Shown here: positions 34,991 through 45,106 of the stretch, piece by piece
Position numbering within the stretch: the stretch's first letter is position 1
Layout of the letters: every line of letters starts with the position of its first letter
Assembly (NCBI GenBank): GCA_937926785.1
Contig: CALBBQ010000005.1
Location: 182,100-246,099 of the forward strand
Reading direction: 5' to 3'
Origin: an uncultured Bacteroidales bacterium
GTDB lineage: Bacteria; Bacteroidota; Bacteroidia; Bacteroidales; Tenuifilaceae
DNA length: 64,000 nt
Translations under genes and position numbers: made by a program
The notes under the pieces: model-generated
The model's database searches: none
The model's input: only the letters and a program-made list of their open reading frames with translations
Told to the model about the DNA's origin: nothing

Positions 34991-35938
34991 TTATAAAAAT
35001 CTCAAACTCTTATACTGCTGGGGTGGTTTTTCCTTTTTCAGCTGGAAATTATACCCCAGGAAAAACTCATGTGAACCATCGTTGTAACGGCTTATCTTAC
35101 TCATACTAAACTCATAAGCATATCCAAACTTGATTCCATTAAAGAGCTCAAATCCAACTAATCCGGTAACTGCCTCCCCTACACGGTATGAAACGCCACC
35201 CCAAAACTTTTTATTGTATCGCATAAGGGTGTTTATAGAAAGTTTTGACATTTTAAGGTCGGTATGAACCATAACCGACGGCTCGAACTGCCATGATGGG
35301 TTGGAAAGATTAACAACGTATCCTCCTGTGAGATAGTATTGCCGGGTATAGCGAGCTGGTAGAGCAACCTTTGTGATTTTAGCCTGGTTAAGGTGCAGCG
35401 CCGATATACCAAAAAACATGTACTCGGTATTATAGTATAGGCCCGTACTTAAATCAAAGTTTATTGCGCTTTCCTTTTTATCGGGAATTGCCTCGTCACT
35501 TCCTCCAACCGGGTAGTTCCATTTTGGGTCAAGGGAGTTATTTATGAATCCGGCACCTACTCCAAAACCCAGGTTGCCATTAATTAGTTTTATTTTGAAA
35601 CGTGCGGCATAGGCTAAGTTTATACCTAAGTCACTGTTAAAACCATACCGGTCATTCAGTATGCTAAGACCAACGCCACTGTTTAGTCCAAATGGTGAAA
35701 TGGGGGCATTTATACTAACCGTGTTGGTTAAAGGTGCACCTTCGCCAAACCCAACCCACTGCAAACGGCTAAGAACGCCTATTCCAATCATGTTGAGGCT
35801 CCCGGCGTATCCCGGGTTAATGGTCATAGGGTTAAAGAGTATATGGTTAAACTGCGGGTCCTGCTGTCCTAAAGCAACAGGTGAAGCTAACAGAAATCCC
35901 GAAAACAATGCGCCTATGAAAACCCCAAATACTCTCAT
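34991..35938 (-). CDS. PorP/SprF-family type IX secretion outer-membrane protein
   Basis: A 315-residue exported protein: signal peptide to about residue 24, then alternating beta strands of an outer-membrane barrel. The family opening QDPQFNHILFNPMTINPGYA near residues 26-45 is diagnostic of PorP/SprF. PorP-type proteins bind PorE-like peptidoglycan anchors or help specific T9SS substrates reach the surface. It is the first gene of the T9SS operon, with a candidate promoter about 70-90 nt upstream. Confidence 0.93.
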   Translation of the reverse strand: MRVFGVFIGALFSGFLLASPVALGQQDPQFNHILFNPMTINPGYAGSLNMIGIGVLSRLQWVGFGEGAPLTNTVSINAPISPFGLNSGVGLSILNDRYGFNSDLGINLAYAARFKIKLINGNLGFGVGAGFINNSLDPKWNYPVGGSDEAIPDKKESAINFDLSTGLYYNTEYMFFGISALHLNQAKITKVALPARYTRQYYLTGGYVVNLSNPSWQFEPSVMVHTDLKMSKLSINTLMRYNKKFWGGVSYRVGEAVTGLVGFELFNGIKFGYAYEFSMSKISRYNDGSHEFFLGYNFQLKKEKPPQQYKSLRFL

Positions 35939-36008
35939 CGGTATATTTTGTGGATTGTTTTAAACTATTAAACCGAAAAGTAAAGTAAATAAAAAATTTA
36001 GAATCATA

Positions 36009-36028
36009 CAAATTTATTAACAAAATTA
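36009..36028 (-). promoter_or_regulatory. Candidate promoter of the porP-gldKLMN operon
   Basis: On the minus strand two perfect TAnnTTTG -7 elements occur in tandem: TAATTTTG (36028 to 36021) and TAAATTTG (36016 to 36009), 70-90 nt before the porP ATG. The surrounding 250 bp is AT-rich and codes for nothing. A convincing -33 TTTG is not seen. Confidence 0.4.
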
Positions 36029-36192
36029 GTTTTAGTTAAATGTAAAACACAGTATAGCCTTATACCCGCTTTTTGGTGCCTTGGTTTCCTTTTTTGATTA
36101 TTTTTTCTTGAGCAGATGCTTTTAGGCTGTGAAAGAGGTAGTTTGGTTAAACGAAAGGCTCTTTATTATTGATTAAAAGGGAAAAGGTGTTC

Positions 36193-37344
36193 CTAAATTT
36201 TTTGTGCCTTTTGGAACCAGCGCAACCAGCGTGGTGGTATATCCTTGCGGCTTGCCATTATGTAATCGTTTGGACTACATCTAACCAGAAGTTTACCACG
36301 CTGGACTTTATGACGAGTGGAAATAGGCACTTCAAACCACCAGCTGCCGGTAAGCTCGTTTCGGTAAAAGGTCATCACAATTCCTTCAACATCCACATCA
36401 ACCACATATTTTTTGTTGTAGGGTGTATTTCTCAGCGGATTTTCTGTTTTCCGGTGGGCAACGGCTTCCAGGTAGTGCCATACCACCTGTGCAGCCAGCT
36501 TTGCGGTCAATCTATTACTCTGAATGGATGGGCTAAGGCCAAAAACCCCCAGGAATTTATTCTCTTGTCCTAAACCTGTAAAGCGAGCGAGCAGGCAAAT
36601 CTCTTCGGCATAGAGCCCATTGGGCGTGGGGTGAGTTGTATCGGGGGCATCGGATGCCCTTACCGAACAAAGGTCGATACTTACCATGTGAGTATCTTTC
36701 AGAACAGGTTCAACCTCGGCAGGGTTTCCTCTCAAATTTCCTAACCTTACCACATCGTGCTTTCGACGCTGGACGCGTTCAATGATTTGGGGTGGGCTAA
36801 AATATCCTTGTACTCCCAGAAAACAAACATCGAGCAGCTTTTCGTAGGGTTCATCCAGCAACCTATTCATGTAGTTGCCCGCATGAAAATCCTGGGCATC
36901 AAAGTCTAAATCTATTCTGTTGTCAATAAGGCCTATCCTTATGAATTGGCGGTATTGGCTAAAGCCCTTGTAAACAAAAAAAGTTAACTCCTGATTTACA
37001 CCTATTAGTATTAGAGTGGCATTAGCCTTGGCAATGCTGTATGCAATTCCCTCAATGGCCAGGTACTGCTGCGCCAGAGTTAAGCTATCGGGTAAATTTC
37101 CTGCATCAATTATTCTGCCTTTTTTGTAGCTGATAGCCGCCAAACCCAATAACTCGTTCCTCACAATATCGGATGTGAGAGAGTTGACGCCAACGATAAC
37201 AATATCGTTTGGTCCCACCTCCAGGCTGGGGTTTTGGTGCAAGCGAACAACTTGTCCGCCTAAACAATATTTGCGGTTGGCAAAAGAGTACTCGCCAACC
37301 GCGTTGGCTTCATTCAGAAGTAAGGTGAGTTCGTGGGCAAGCAT
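36193..37344 (-). CDS. Ureohydrolase (arginase/formimidoylglutamase)-fold protein with degenerate metal site
   Basis: A 383-residue protein with the arginase-superfamily layout, but several metal ligands are changed. The GGxH motif reads GVNQ (115-118). DAHxD reads DNRID (141-145), keeping both Asp and losing His. SxDxD reads SIDLC (222-226), keeping the first Asp and replacing the second with Cys226. A normal two-manganese arginase or formimidoylglutamase reaction is therefore doubtful. The gene lies between topA and the T9SS operon, and I recall relatives in similar places in Bacteroidales. Its role is unknown; it may be a structural or regulatory pseudoenzyme. Confidence 0.78.
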   Translation of the reverse strand: MLAHELTLLLNEANAVGEYSFANRKYCLGGQVVRLHQNPSLEVGPNDIVIVGVNSLTSDIVRNELLGLAAISYKKGRIIDAGNLPDSLTLAQQYLAIEGIAYSIAKANATLILIGVNQELTFFVYKGFSQYRQFIRIGLIDNRIDLDFDAQDFHAGNYMNRLLDEPYEKLLDVCFLGVQGYFSPPQIIERVQRRKHDVVRLGNLRGNPAEVEPVLKDTHMVSIDLCSVRASDAPDTTHPTPNGLYAEEICLLARFTGLGQENKFLGVFGLSPSIQSNRLTAKLAAQVVWHYLEAVAHRKTENPLRNTPYNKKYVVDVDVEGIVMTFYRNELTGSWWFEVPISTRHKVQRGKLLVRCSPNDYIMASRKDIPPRWLRWFQKAQKI

Positions 37345-37353
37345 TAATGGTTG

Positions 37354-39681
37354 CTATTTTGTTCGTCCCTTCTTCTTGGTCAATTTCCCCTTATCCTCCT
37401 TAGTATCGGCCTCTGCAATTATCTTTAGGCAATCTTCGTAGGAGAGGTTTGCCGGATTAACCCCTTTAGGTAGCTTGTAGTTCTTTTTGGAAAGCGATAT
37501 GTAGGGCCCCCATCGTCCGTTTAGTATTGATAATTGATCGTTTTCAGGAAAGGTTTTTATCACGCGTTGTGTTTCCTTTAGCTTTCCCTCTTCGATAACC
37601 TCAATAGCACGCTCAAGACTGACAGTGAGTGGGTTATCATCCTTTTTGAGCGAGTAGAACTTACCCATATGCCGGATGTATGGCCCGAAACGGCCAACCC
37701 CAACCACAACCTCATTGTTATCATACATGCCTAACGTTCGGGGTAACTTAAAGAGCGCCAACGCATCCTCAAGGGTTATGGTTGATATGAGCTGTCCTTT
37801 CAGTAGGCTTGCAAACTGGGGTTTTTCCTTCCCACTGGGGTCGTTATCACCAAGTTGAACCAAGGGTCCGAACCGGCCAATACGCACGCTAACCGTTTTA
37901 CCGGTAGCCGGATCAACTCCCAGAATGCGCTCCCCTTTAGTGTAATCGGATTCTTTGGAGGTTTTTTGCACATTGGTATGGAATGGCTTGTAAAACTCAT
38001 CTATCATCTTAGTCCATTCCAATTTTCCGTCGGCAATGTCATCGAACTTTTCCTCAACCTGAGCGGTAAAGTTATAGTTTACTATATCCGGAAAGTACTC
38101 AACCAAAAAGTCGTTTACAACAATGCCTATATCGCTTGGGAAGAGTTTAGCTTTTTCGGCACCTGTAACCTCAACTTTTTGCGATTGGGTAATTTTTCCC
38201 TTTTTTAGCGAAAGGCTCTGATATGGTCTTTCTACTCCCGGCCGGTCCTCTTTAACCACATAGCCACGATTAATAATGGTTGAAATGGTAGGAGCATAGG
38301 TTGATGGGCGGCCAATACCGAGCTCTTCCAGCTTTTTAACCAAGCTAGCCTCTGTGTATCTGGGAGGGCGTTGAGTAAACCGCTCGTTGGCAGTTATTTC
38401 CTTTGGTTCTAAAAGTTGACCAACCTTTACAACTGGAAGCAACTCCTTAGCCCCTTCCTCGCCATCGTCGTCGGATGATTCAAAGTAAACCTTGAGGAAC
38501 CCATCAAAAACCATTACCTCGCCGGTAGCGACGAACTGGTAGGACGAGCCCGCAATATCAATGTTAATTGTTGTACGCTCCAGCTGGGCATCGCTCATCT
38601 GCGAAGCAAGGGTTCGCTTACGAATTAAATCGTATAGCTTTTGCTCACCGGCAGAACCTGGAACCTTTTCCTTATCAATATAAGTGGGTCGGATTGCCTC
38701 GTGAGCCTCCTGGGCACCTTTGATTTTGGTCTTAAACTGACGGGGCTGGTGATACTTTTCGCCAAACTCCCGGGTGATGGTTTCCTTGGCAGCAGCAATG
38801 GCCATGGCCGAGAGGTTAACCGAATCGGTACGCATGTAGGTGATATGACCCGACTCGTAGAGTTTTTGGGCAAGGGTCATGGTTTGGGAAACCGAGAACC
38901 CGAACTTACGGCTTGCCTCCTGCTGAAGGGTAGAGGTGGTGAACGGTGGCGGCGGCGATTTCTTGGCAGGTTTCTTCACCACCTCCGCAACCTTGAAGGT
39001 TGCATGCTTACAATGTTCTAAAAAAGTCTGGGCTTCCTGGAGGGTTGCGAGCTTATCTGATAGCTCAGCCCTAAATTCCGTATCGCCGGAAAATTGTGCA
39101 GTCACCTTATAGAACGATGTGCTCCTGAAATCGATGATTTCCCTTTCGCGTTCAACGATCAGCCTCAATGCAACCGACTGCACCCTACCAGCCGATAATG
39201 CCGGTTTAACCTTTTTCCATAGTATGGGTGATATCTCAAAGCCTACAAGCCTATCCAGTACCCTCCGCGCTTGCTGTGAATTTACTAAGTTTATATCTAT
39301 GGAGCGGGGATTCTGAATGGCCTGCTGAATAGCATTCTTGGTAATTTCATGAAAAACTATTCGCTTTGTTTTTTTTGGGTCGAGCTTAAGCACCTCTGCC
39401 AGGTGCCAGGCAATTGCTTCTCCTTCGCGGTCTTCATCGGATGCCAACCAAACCGTCTCGGCTTCGGCAACCGCTTTTTTTAGCTCTTCAACAACTTTCT
39501 TCTTATCATCGCTTATGATGTACTCGGGTTTATAGTTTTTTTTGAGATCAACGCCCAGCTTATTCTTAGAAAGATCACGGATATGACCAAAACTCGACTT
39601 TACAACAAAATCTTTACCCAAAAACTTTTCGATGGTTTTGGCCTTAGCCGGCGACTCAACTATTACAAGGTTAGGTATCAT
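37354..39681 (-). CDS. topA: DNA topoisomerase I
   Basis: About 775 residues from ATG at 39681 (MIPNLVIVESPAKAK); a TTG 60 nt upstream is rejected. The Toprim domain has VIVESPAKAKTIE and the DxDxxGE motif (SDEDREGEAIAWHL). The active-site tyrosine is Tyr282 in HITYMRTDS. The C-terminal half has the lysine-rich Topo_C repeats (RIGRFGPLVQLG, GVGRFGPYIRH, NGRWGPYISL) in place of zinc fingers. It relaxes negative supercoils. The tail is very basic. It is 9 nt upstream of the ureohydrolase-like gene. Confidence 0.96.
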   Translation of the reverse strand: MIPNLVIVESPAKAKTIEKFLGKDFVVKSSFGHIRDLSKNKLGVDLKKNYKPEYIISDDKKKVVEELKKAVAEAETVWLASDEDREGEAIAWHLAEVLKLDPKKTKRIVFHEITKNAIQQAIQNPRSIDINLVNSQQARRVLDRLVGFEISPILWKKVKPALSAGRVQSVALRLIVEREREIIDFRSTSFYKVTAQFSGDTEFRAELSDKLATLQEAQTFLEHCKHATFKVAEVVKKPAKKSPPPPFTTSTLQQEASRKFGFSVSQTMTLAQKLYESGHITYMRTDSVNLSAMAIAAAKETITREFGEKYHQPRQFKTKIKGAQEAHEAIRPTYIDKEKVPGSAGEQKLYDLIRKRTLASQMSDAQLERTTINIDIAGSSYQFVATGEVMVFDGFLKVYFESSDDDGEEGAKELLPVVKVGQLLEPKEITANERFTQRPPRYTEASLVKKLEELGIGRPSTYAPTISTIINRGYVVKEDRPGVERPYQSLSLKKGKITQSQKVEVTGAEKAKLFPSDIGIVVNDFLVEYFPDIVNYNFTAQVEEKFDDIADGKLEWTKMIDEFYKPFHTNVQKTSKESDYTKGERILGVDPATGKTVSVRIGRFGPLVQLGDNDPSGKEKPQFASLLKGQLISTITLEDALALFKLPRTLGMYDNNEVVVGVGRFGPYIRHMGKFYSLKKDDNPLTVSLERAIEVIEEGKLKETQRVIKTFPENDQLSILNGRWGPYISLSKKNYKLPKGVNPANLSYEDCLKIIAEADTKEDKGKLTKKKGRTK

Positions 39682-39738
39682 ACCTTTAAATATAGATGAT
39701 GAATTTGGCACAAAGTAAAGAAATTGAGATGGTTTGAG

Positions 39739-39746
39739 CAAAATTA
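39739..39746 (-). promoter_or_regulatory. Candidate -7 element for topA
   Basis: TAATTTTG on the minus strand fits TAnnTTTG and lies about 58 nt upstream of the chosen topA ATG. No clear -33 element. Confidence 0.3.
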
Positions 39747-39905
39747 TGTTAATGTATTAAGTCAGAAAATATTGTTTAGTTCTGTTTTCCTGTAAATTAG
39801 CGTGGCGATGTATCGGAACTTATACGGTATCATTATATTATTACGTACCATTATTAATGCTAACTTTACAGGCAATGTTTACTCTTTTTCTCAAAACTTA
39901 CAATA

Positions 39906-42248
39906 ATGAAACTAAATGATCCTAAACTAGTTAGAAAGTTTAAGCTTTGGTTTTGGGGCATACTGGCTTTCGGTTTTCTTTTTACTGTTACCCTGTTCAT
40001 TCTGATTGGATTGGAATTTTTTGGCCCGATGCCCACCTTTAAACAGCTCGAAAACCCTAAAAGCAATATAGCATCGGAGGTAATTTCGGAGGATAATATT
40101 GTTCTAGGGAGCATTTACAGGGAATATCGAAGTTTTGTTGATTATAATGAAATCTCTCCAAATGTCATTAATGCCCTTATTGCCACCGAGGATGCCAGGT
40201 TTCATGGGCATAGCGGAATTGACTTCAGGGGCTTAGGCAGGGTAATGTTTAAAACCGTACTATTCGGAAAACGAAACGCAGGTGGAGGTAGCACTATCAC
40301 CCAGCAGCTTGCCAAAAATCTTTTTCCGCGCGATTTAACCGGTCAGGAAAATGCGTTTATCCGAACCGTGAAGCTGGTAATAACAAAATTCAAGGAGTGG
40401 ATAACCGCCGTTAAGCTGGAACGAAACTACACCAAGGAAGAAATAGCCTCCATGTACCTCAACGTGGTTGAGTTTGGAAGCAACTCGTTCGGAATAAAAG
40501 CTGCTGCAAAAACGTTTTTCAACACCACGCCCGATTCAATCACCGTAGAGCAGGCTGCACTCCTTGTTGGAGTGGTAAACGCACCCACAAGGTACAGCCC
40601 GGTTCGCAACCCGGAACGGGCAATCCAGCGCCGAAATGTGGTTCTGGGGCAAATGAGGAAGTATGGGTATATCACCCAGAGTCAGTTTGATTCGCTCTCG
40701 AAACTCCCACTGAATCTAAAATTTCAGGCGCAGGATCATAACCAAGGTTCGGCTACCTATTTTAGAGAGATGCTCCGTTTGTTTATGACAGCCCGTAAGC
40801 CTGAACCCCGGCGCTACTACTCCAAACAGATGTACCAGGAAGATTCCCTGCTTTGGGAAACAAACCCGCTTTACGGGTGGTGCAACAAGAACACTAAACC
40901 CGACGGAACACCCTACAACATATACACCGATGGGTTAAAGATTTACACTACCATTAATTCCCGGATGCAGCAGTATGCTGAGGATGCGCTCGTTAGCCAT
41001 CTGAAAAACGAACTGCAACCAGTGCTGGACAAGGAGATTAAAGCGCGAGGCGGAAGGCTTTTTTACGATATCACCACGGAACAGGCTGACCAGATTATAT
41101 ACCTGGCCATGCGCCAAACCGATAGGTACAGAGGACTTGTTGCTTCGGGAGCAACCCGCGATAGCATAATGGCCAACTTTAACGAGAAAATACCGATGCG
41201 GATTTTCACCTGGAGGGGAGAACGCGATACCATCATGTCGCCCCTTGACTCCATTCGACACTATAAGCGTTTCCTGCGATCGAGCTTCATGGCCATGGAC
41301 CCTCACAACGGGCATATCAGGGCTTACGTGGGTGGACCCGATTTCCGCCATTTTAAGTACGACATGGTACGACAAGGGAAACGCCAGGTGGGTTCAACCA
41401 TCAAACCATTCCTTTACACCCTTGCCATGCAGGAAGGCTACTCGCCTTGTACTATGGTTCCCAATGTTACCCAGACCTTTGTGGTGGGCGATACCATTTG
41501 GACTCCAAAAAACTCTGGAAATTCAAAGTATGACGGTATGATGGTTACCCTCAAATGGGGATTAGCCAACTCCGTAAACAACATCTCGGCTTGGCTGATG
41601 AAGCAATTCTCGCCCGAAGCCGTTGTTGAAATGATTAAACGACTTGGTATTAAAAGCAAAGTGGATCCCGTTTACTCAATCTTTTTAGGTACCTTTGATT
41701 TCAGCCTTTACGAGATGGTGGGAGCATACGGGACATTTGTCAATAAGGGAGTATTTGTAGAACCAATATTCGTGACCCGTATCGAGGACCGTAACGGAAA
41801 CGTGCTGGCTACCTTCAACACCCGAAAGGAGGAGGCCATCAGCGAGCAAACCGCTTTCCTCATGGTAAACCTTCTGGAGGGCGTTGTAAACCAGGGTACA
41901 GGGGTACGCCTACGATATAAATACCAATTACCCGGTAGAATTGGCGGAAAAACTGGTACCACCCAGAACCATTCCGATGGATGGTTTATGGGCATTACAC
42001 CAAATCTGGTTGCCGGAGTTTGGACAGGAGCCGAGGATAGATCCGTTCACTTTCAGAACCTGGCTTTTGGTCAGGGTGCAAACATGGCTTTGCCTATTTA
42101 CGCCACTTTCCTGCAAAAGGTTTACTCCGACCCTTCGCTTGGTGTATCACCAAACGATGATTGGCAACGACCTGTGATAGGGGGGAATATCAACTTAAAT
42201 TGCGAAAACAGGCAAGATTTCGAAATCAACGAAATAGAATTTTTCTAA
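39906..42248 (+). CDS. Class A penicillin-binding protein (PBP1A-like)
   Basis: A 780-residue bifunctional peptidoglycan synthase. It has a cytoplasmic start and one membrane helix (about 13-37). The glycosyltransferase domain shows the catalytic Glu95 (ATEDARFHGHSG) and GGGSTITQQLAKNLF. The transpeptidase domain has SxxK at Ser497-Lys500 (GSTIKP), SVN (ANSVNN) and KTGT at 682-685. It polymerises and crosslinks glycan strands at the inner membrane. The end overlaps the convergent ABC gene by 4 bases. Confidence 0.95.
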   Translation: MKLNDPKLVRKFKLWFWGILAFGFLFTVTLFILIGLEFFGPMPTFKQLENPKSNIASEVISEDNIVLGSIYREYRSFVDYNEISPNVINALIATEDARFHGHSGIDFRGLGRVMFKTVLFGKRNAGGGSTITQQLAKNLFPRDLTGQENAFIRTVKLVITKFKEWITAVKLERNYTKEEIASMYLNVVEFGSNSFGIKAAAKTFFNTTPDSITVEQAALLVGVVNAPTRYSPVRNPERAIQRRNVVLGQMRKYGYITQSQFDSLSKLPLNLKFQAQDHNQGSATYFREMLRLFMTARKPEPRRYYSKQMYQEDSLLWETNPLYGWCNKNTKPDGTPYNIYTDGLKIYTTINSRMQQYAEDALVSHLKNELQPVLDKEIKARGGRLFYDITTEQADQIIYLAMRQTDRYRGLVASGATRDSIMANFNEKIPMRIFTWRGERDTIMSPLDSIRHYKRFLRSSFMAMDPHNGHIRAYVGGPDFRHFKYDMVRQGKRQVGSTIKPFLYTLAMQEGYSPCTMVPNVTQTFVVGDTIWTPKNSGNSKYDGMMVTLKWGLANSVNNISAWLMKQFSPEAVVEMIKRLGIKSKVDPVYSIFLGTFDFSLYEMVGAYGTFVNKGVFVEPIFVTRIEDRNGNVLATFNTRKEEAISEQTAFLMVNLLEGVVNQGTGVRLRYKYQLPGRIGGKTGTTQNHSDGWFMGITPNLVAGVWTGAEDRSVHFQNLAFGQGANMALPIYATFLQKVYSDPSLGVSPNDDWQRPVIGGNINLNCENRQDFEINEIEFF

Positions 42249-43834
42249 AAGTTTTTTCCGGGTATTGCATCTACTAGCTGCTTGGTATAATGGCTTTGGG
42301 GGTTGTTGAACACCTGTTCGACTGCCCCTTCCTCTTCAATATATCCATTCCTGAGCACAATGACCCTGTTGCAAATGTTGCGAACAATAGATAAATCGTG
42401 CGAAATAAACAGGTAGGTTAATCCCAGCTGCTCCTTTAATTGCTGAAGTAAATCGAGCATTTGCGATTGGGTTGAAACATCCAGCGCCGATAGGATCTCG
42501 TCGCATACCAAAACTTTGGGTTTCAGCATAAGTGCTCTGGCTATTACAATTCGCTGGCGCTGACCGCCCGAAAACTCGTGGGGGTATCTGTTTAAACTGT
42601 CCGATGGAAGATTTACAGTATGCAGGAGCTGCAAAGCCGCATCCAGTGCCATGGTCTTGCCGCCAAGGCGGTGGTACAGAAATGGCTCCATTAGGGTTTG
42701 CCCGATTGTTAACCTCGGATTTAGCGAAGAGTATGGGTCCTGGAATATCAGCTGAACCTCACGCCTGAACCGTTGTAACCATTTACCCGAAAGGGTGTTC
42801 AGTGCCATCCCTTCATACTCAATCAGACCGCTCTTTGCATCGATTAGTTTTAAAAGCGTTCGGCCAATGGTGCTTTTACCGGAGCCCGACTCACCCACCA
42901 AACCAAGGGTTTCGCCATTAAATAGTGTAAACGATATGTTTTTTAAAGCTACAAATCCCTTGCTAAACCAACCCGGGCTCTCATACTCAACCATTGCAGA
43001 GCTAACTGTAAAAATCGGTTTAAAGTCATCGCTCACAAAAGTTTTCACCGATGTTTTGCTTAGCTTCTCTCTGAAATCAATCAGCTGCTTTGTGTAGGGA
43101 TGCTTTGGGTTTTGAAGTATCTGGCTCACACTCCCATGTTCTACCAACCTACCCTGCTGCATCACCATAACCCTATCAGCTACCTCAGAGATAACGGCCA
43201 AATCGTGCGATATAAAGATTATGCCTATATTATGCTTGTTACGTATTTCCTTTAGCAGCTGCAGAATACCTTTCTGAACGGTTACGTCGAGAGCGGTAGT
43301 GGGCTCATCGGCAATCAATAGCTTTGGATTTCCTGCAAGCGCCATGGCTATCATAACCCGTTGCTTTTGGCCACCGCTGAGCTGGTGGGGGTAGCTACGG
43401 AAAATTTTTAGGGGGTCGGGCAGCTGCATTTCCGCCAAAAGCTCAAGGCACCTGGCTTTAGCCTGTTTCCCCTTTGCCATGGTGTGCAGCCGAACGGCTT
43501 CCAGTAACTGTTTTCCACAAGTCATTGAAGGGTTTAGCGATGTTTGGGGCTCCTGAAAAATCATGGCCATGCTACGCCCTCTGAGCTGCTCATGCTGCGC
43601 TTCAGATACTTCGGTAAGATTAACGGTAGTTGACCCTGTTTGAAACAAAGCGACACCCTTTGAGACCTTTGCATTAGGTGGCAGTAAGCCCATTAGGGCT
43701 AATGATGTTACCGATTTGCCCGAACCCGATTCGCCTACAAATCCCAGAATTTCGCCGGGCATTAACTCAAAACCGACATCGGAAACCACCTCCCGGCAAC
43801 CAAACACGATGCTTAAATCCGATACCCTTAGCAT
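42245..43834 (-). CDS. Fused two-ATPase ABC protein of the oligopeptide/dipeptide type (YejF/DppD-DppF-like)
   Basis: About 529 residues from ATG at 43834 ([12 protein letters not shown]). It contains two complete ABC ATPase units in tandem, each with Walker A GESGSGKS, signature LSGGQKQR or FSGGQRQR, and a Walker B. Both halves have the Opp/Dpp C-terminal extension style ([16 protein letters not shown]). Such fusions energise peptide or nickel importers, but no permease or binding protein gene is present here. The start overlaps the stop of the upstream FAD oxidoreductase by one base (TAATG). Confidence 0.92.
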   Translation of the reverse strand: MLRVSDLSIVFGCREVVSDVGFELMPGEILGFVGESGSGKSVTSLALMGLLPPNAKVSKGVALFQTGSTTVNLTEVSEAQHEQLRGRSMAMIFQEPQTSLNPSMTCGKQLLEAVRLHTMAKGKQAKARCLELLAEMQLPDPLKIFRSYPHQLSGGQKQRVMIAMALAGNPKLLIADEPTTALDVTVQKGILQLLKEIRNKHNIGIIFISHDLAVISEVADRVMVMQQGRLVEHGSVSQILQNPKHPYTKQLIDFREKLSKTSVKTFVSDDFKPIFTVSSAMVEYESPGWFSKGFVALKNISFTLFNGETLGLVGESGSGKSTIGRTLLKLIDAKSGLIEYEGMALNTLSGKWLQRFRREVQLIFQDPYSSLNPRLTIGQTLMEPFLYHRLGGKTMALDAALQLLHTVNLPSDSLNRYPHEFSGGQRQRIVIARALMLKPKVLVCDEILSALDVSTQSQMLDLLQQLKEQLGLTYLFISHDLSIVRNICNRVIVLRNGYIEEEGAVEQVFNNPQSHYTKQLVDAIPGKNF

Positions 43835-45102
43835 TAAATATCGATATTGAAGTTTCCGCCAAGTAAGGCTTCGCCAAGCATGTATCCATGGGCGGTTGCG
43901 TATATGATGGAACGGGTTGCGCCTGAGCAATCGCCTATGAACTTAAGTTGCTGCAAAACCTGATTGTTCAGGCGGTTTGAGTAGAATTTTATTTCGGGGG
44001 CATAAACCAGGTTGTCGTTGTTGGCCACCCCGGGAACTACAGCGTTCAGGTTTTCGATAAAATCAATGATGCTTTCAATGATTCGCCTGGGGAAAGCTAG
44101 GTTAATATCACCTAGAATGAACTTTTCCGGTTCCAGGGTGGGATGCACCCTGTAAAGATTTTTGGTTCGCTTTGATTCCTTGAAGTGGCTGTAGGTTTGC
44201 AGTATCACCTTCCCTTCACCGGCTAATAGGTTCGATAGCTTGGCGATATAGGAACCATACCCTATGGGATCGTTAAAGGGTTCGGTTAGCACCAGTGATG
44301 CAAGTATGGCAAAGTTAGTATTACTACTCTTCTCCCGCATTTTAGCATGGCCGTTTACAGTAGTAAAATCGCCATAGTTCTCGGTAACCACATAACCCGA
44401 AGGGTTATTGCAGAAAGTGCGGACCATGTAGCCGGTGCGGCTTTTGAACTTCACCTTGAACTCATACATCTCGCGGTTCAGCTCATCTACAATGTGGTTT
44501 GGCAATTCGTAGCGAATACCCAAATCAACCTTTGTGTTGTTTTTAACCAACTCAGGGTAGAGTGAGATTGTTTTATTGATAAGCTTATGTCCGCTCCGCC
44601 CAACCGCCAAAATAGCCAAATCGAATTCTTCGGAATTATTCAGTAGTACCCCCTTACTGGTAACCCCTAAATCTGTTACCTCAAGGCTAAAGTGAAAGGT
44701 GATGTTTTTGGAACGGCTAAACTGGTCGTAAATGTTACATAGAACCTCTTTTAGCTGATCGGTGCCGATGTGAAAAAAATCTGACGATACGGGTAAAAAT
44801 CCTTTTTCGTAGAATTTCCGGTAGTAGGCCTCTGACGCAAAAGACCGTCCCTTTTCAACCTGCTTCCCATCGGTAAAGTTGATGTAGTAATCAACAAATC
44901 GGCGTTGCAGCAAGGGGTCGATGTAAATATCACCACCCATTTCAGTGGATACGAACAGCTTTCCGTCGGCTCTGATACCTGATATGCTTGAAGAGAATAT
45001 ATCCTTACTTTTTTCAAACACATGGATTTGATGATCGGAATCCTTAAGTCTTTCGAGCAAACCAATGGCTGCAGCACCAAAACCTATTACCGCAATCTTC
45101 AT
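43834..45102 (-). CDS. FAD-dependent oxidoreductase (NAD(P)/FAD-dependent dehydrogenase family)
   Basis: About 422 residues from ATG at 45102. The N-terminal dinucleotide-binding motif is VIGFGAAAIG (4-13), and the C-terminal FAD contact is GDCSGATRSIIYATAHGYMLGE. The middle resembles the COG2509-type uncharacterised dehydrogenases. The substrate is unknown. It begins 4 nt downstream of radA and overlaps the ABC fusion gene by one base, so it belongs to a four-gene co-transcribed unit. Confidence 0.82.
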   Translation of the reverse strand: MKIAVIGFGAAAIGLLERLKDSDHQIHVFEKSKDIFSSSISGIRADGKLFVSTEMGGDIYIDPLLQRRFVDYYINFTDGKQVEKGRSFASEAYYRKFYEKGFLPVSSDFFHIGTDQLKEVLCNIYDQFSRSKNITFHFSLEVTDLGVTSKGVLLNNSEEFDLAILAVGRSGHKLINKTISLYPELVKNNTKVDLGIRYELPNHIVDELNREMYEFKVKFKSRTGYMVRTFCNNPSGYVVTENYGDFTTVNGHAKMREKSSNTNFAILASLVLTEPFNDPIGYGSYIAKLSNLLAGEGKVILQTYSHFKESKRTKNLYRVHPTLEPEKFILGDINLAFPRRIIESIIDFIENLNAVVPGVANNDNLVYAPEIKFYSNRLNNQVLQQLKFIGDCSGATRSIIYATAHGYMLGEALLGGNFNIDI

Positions 45103-45106
45103 AAAT

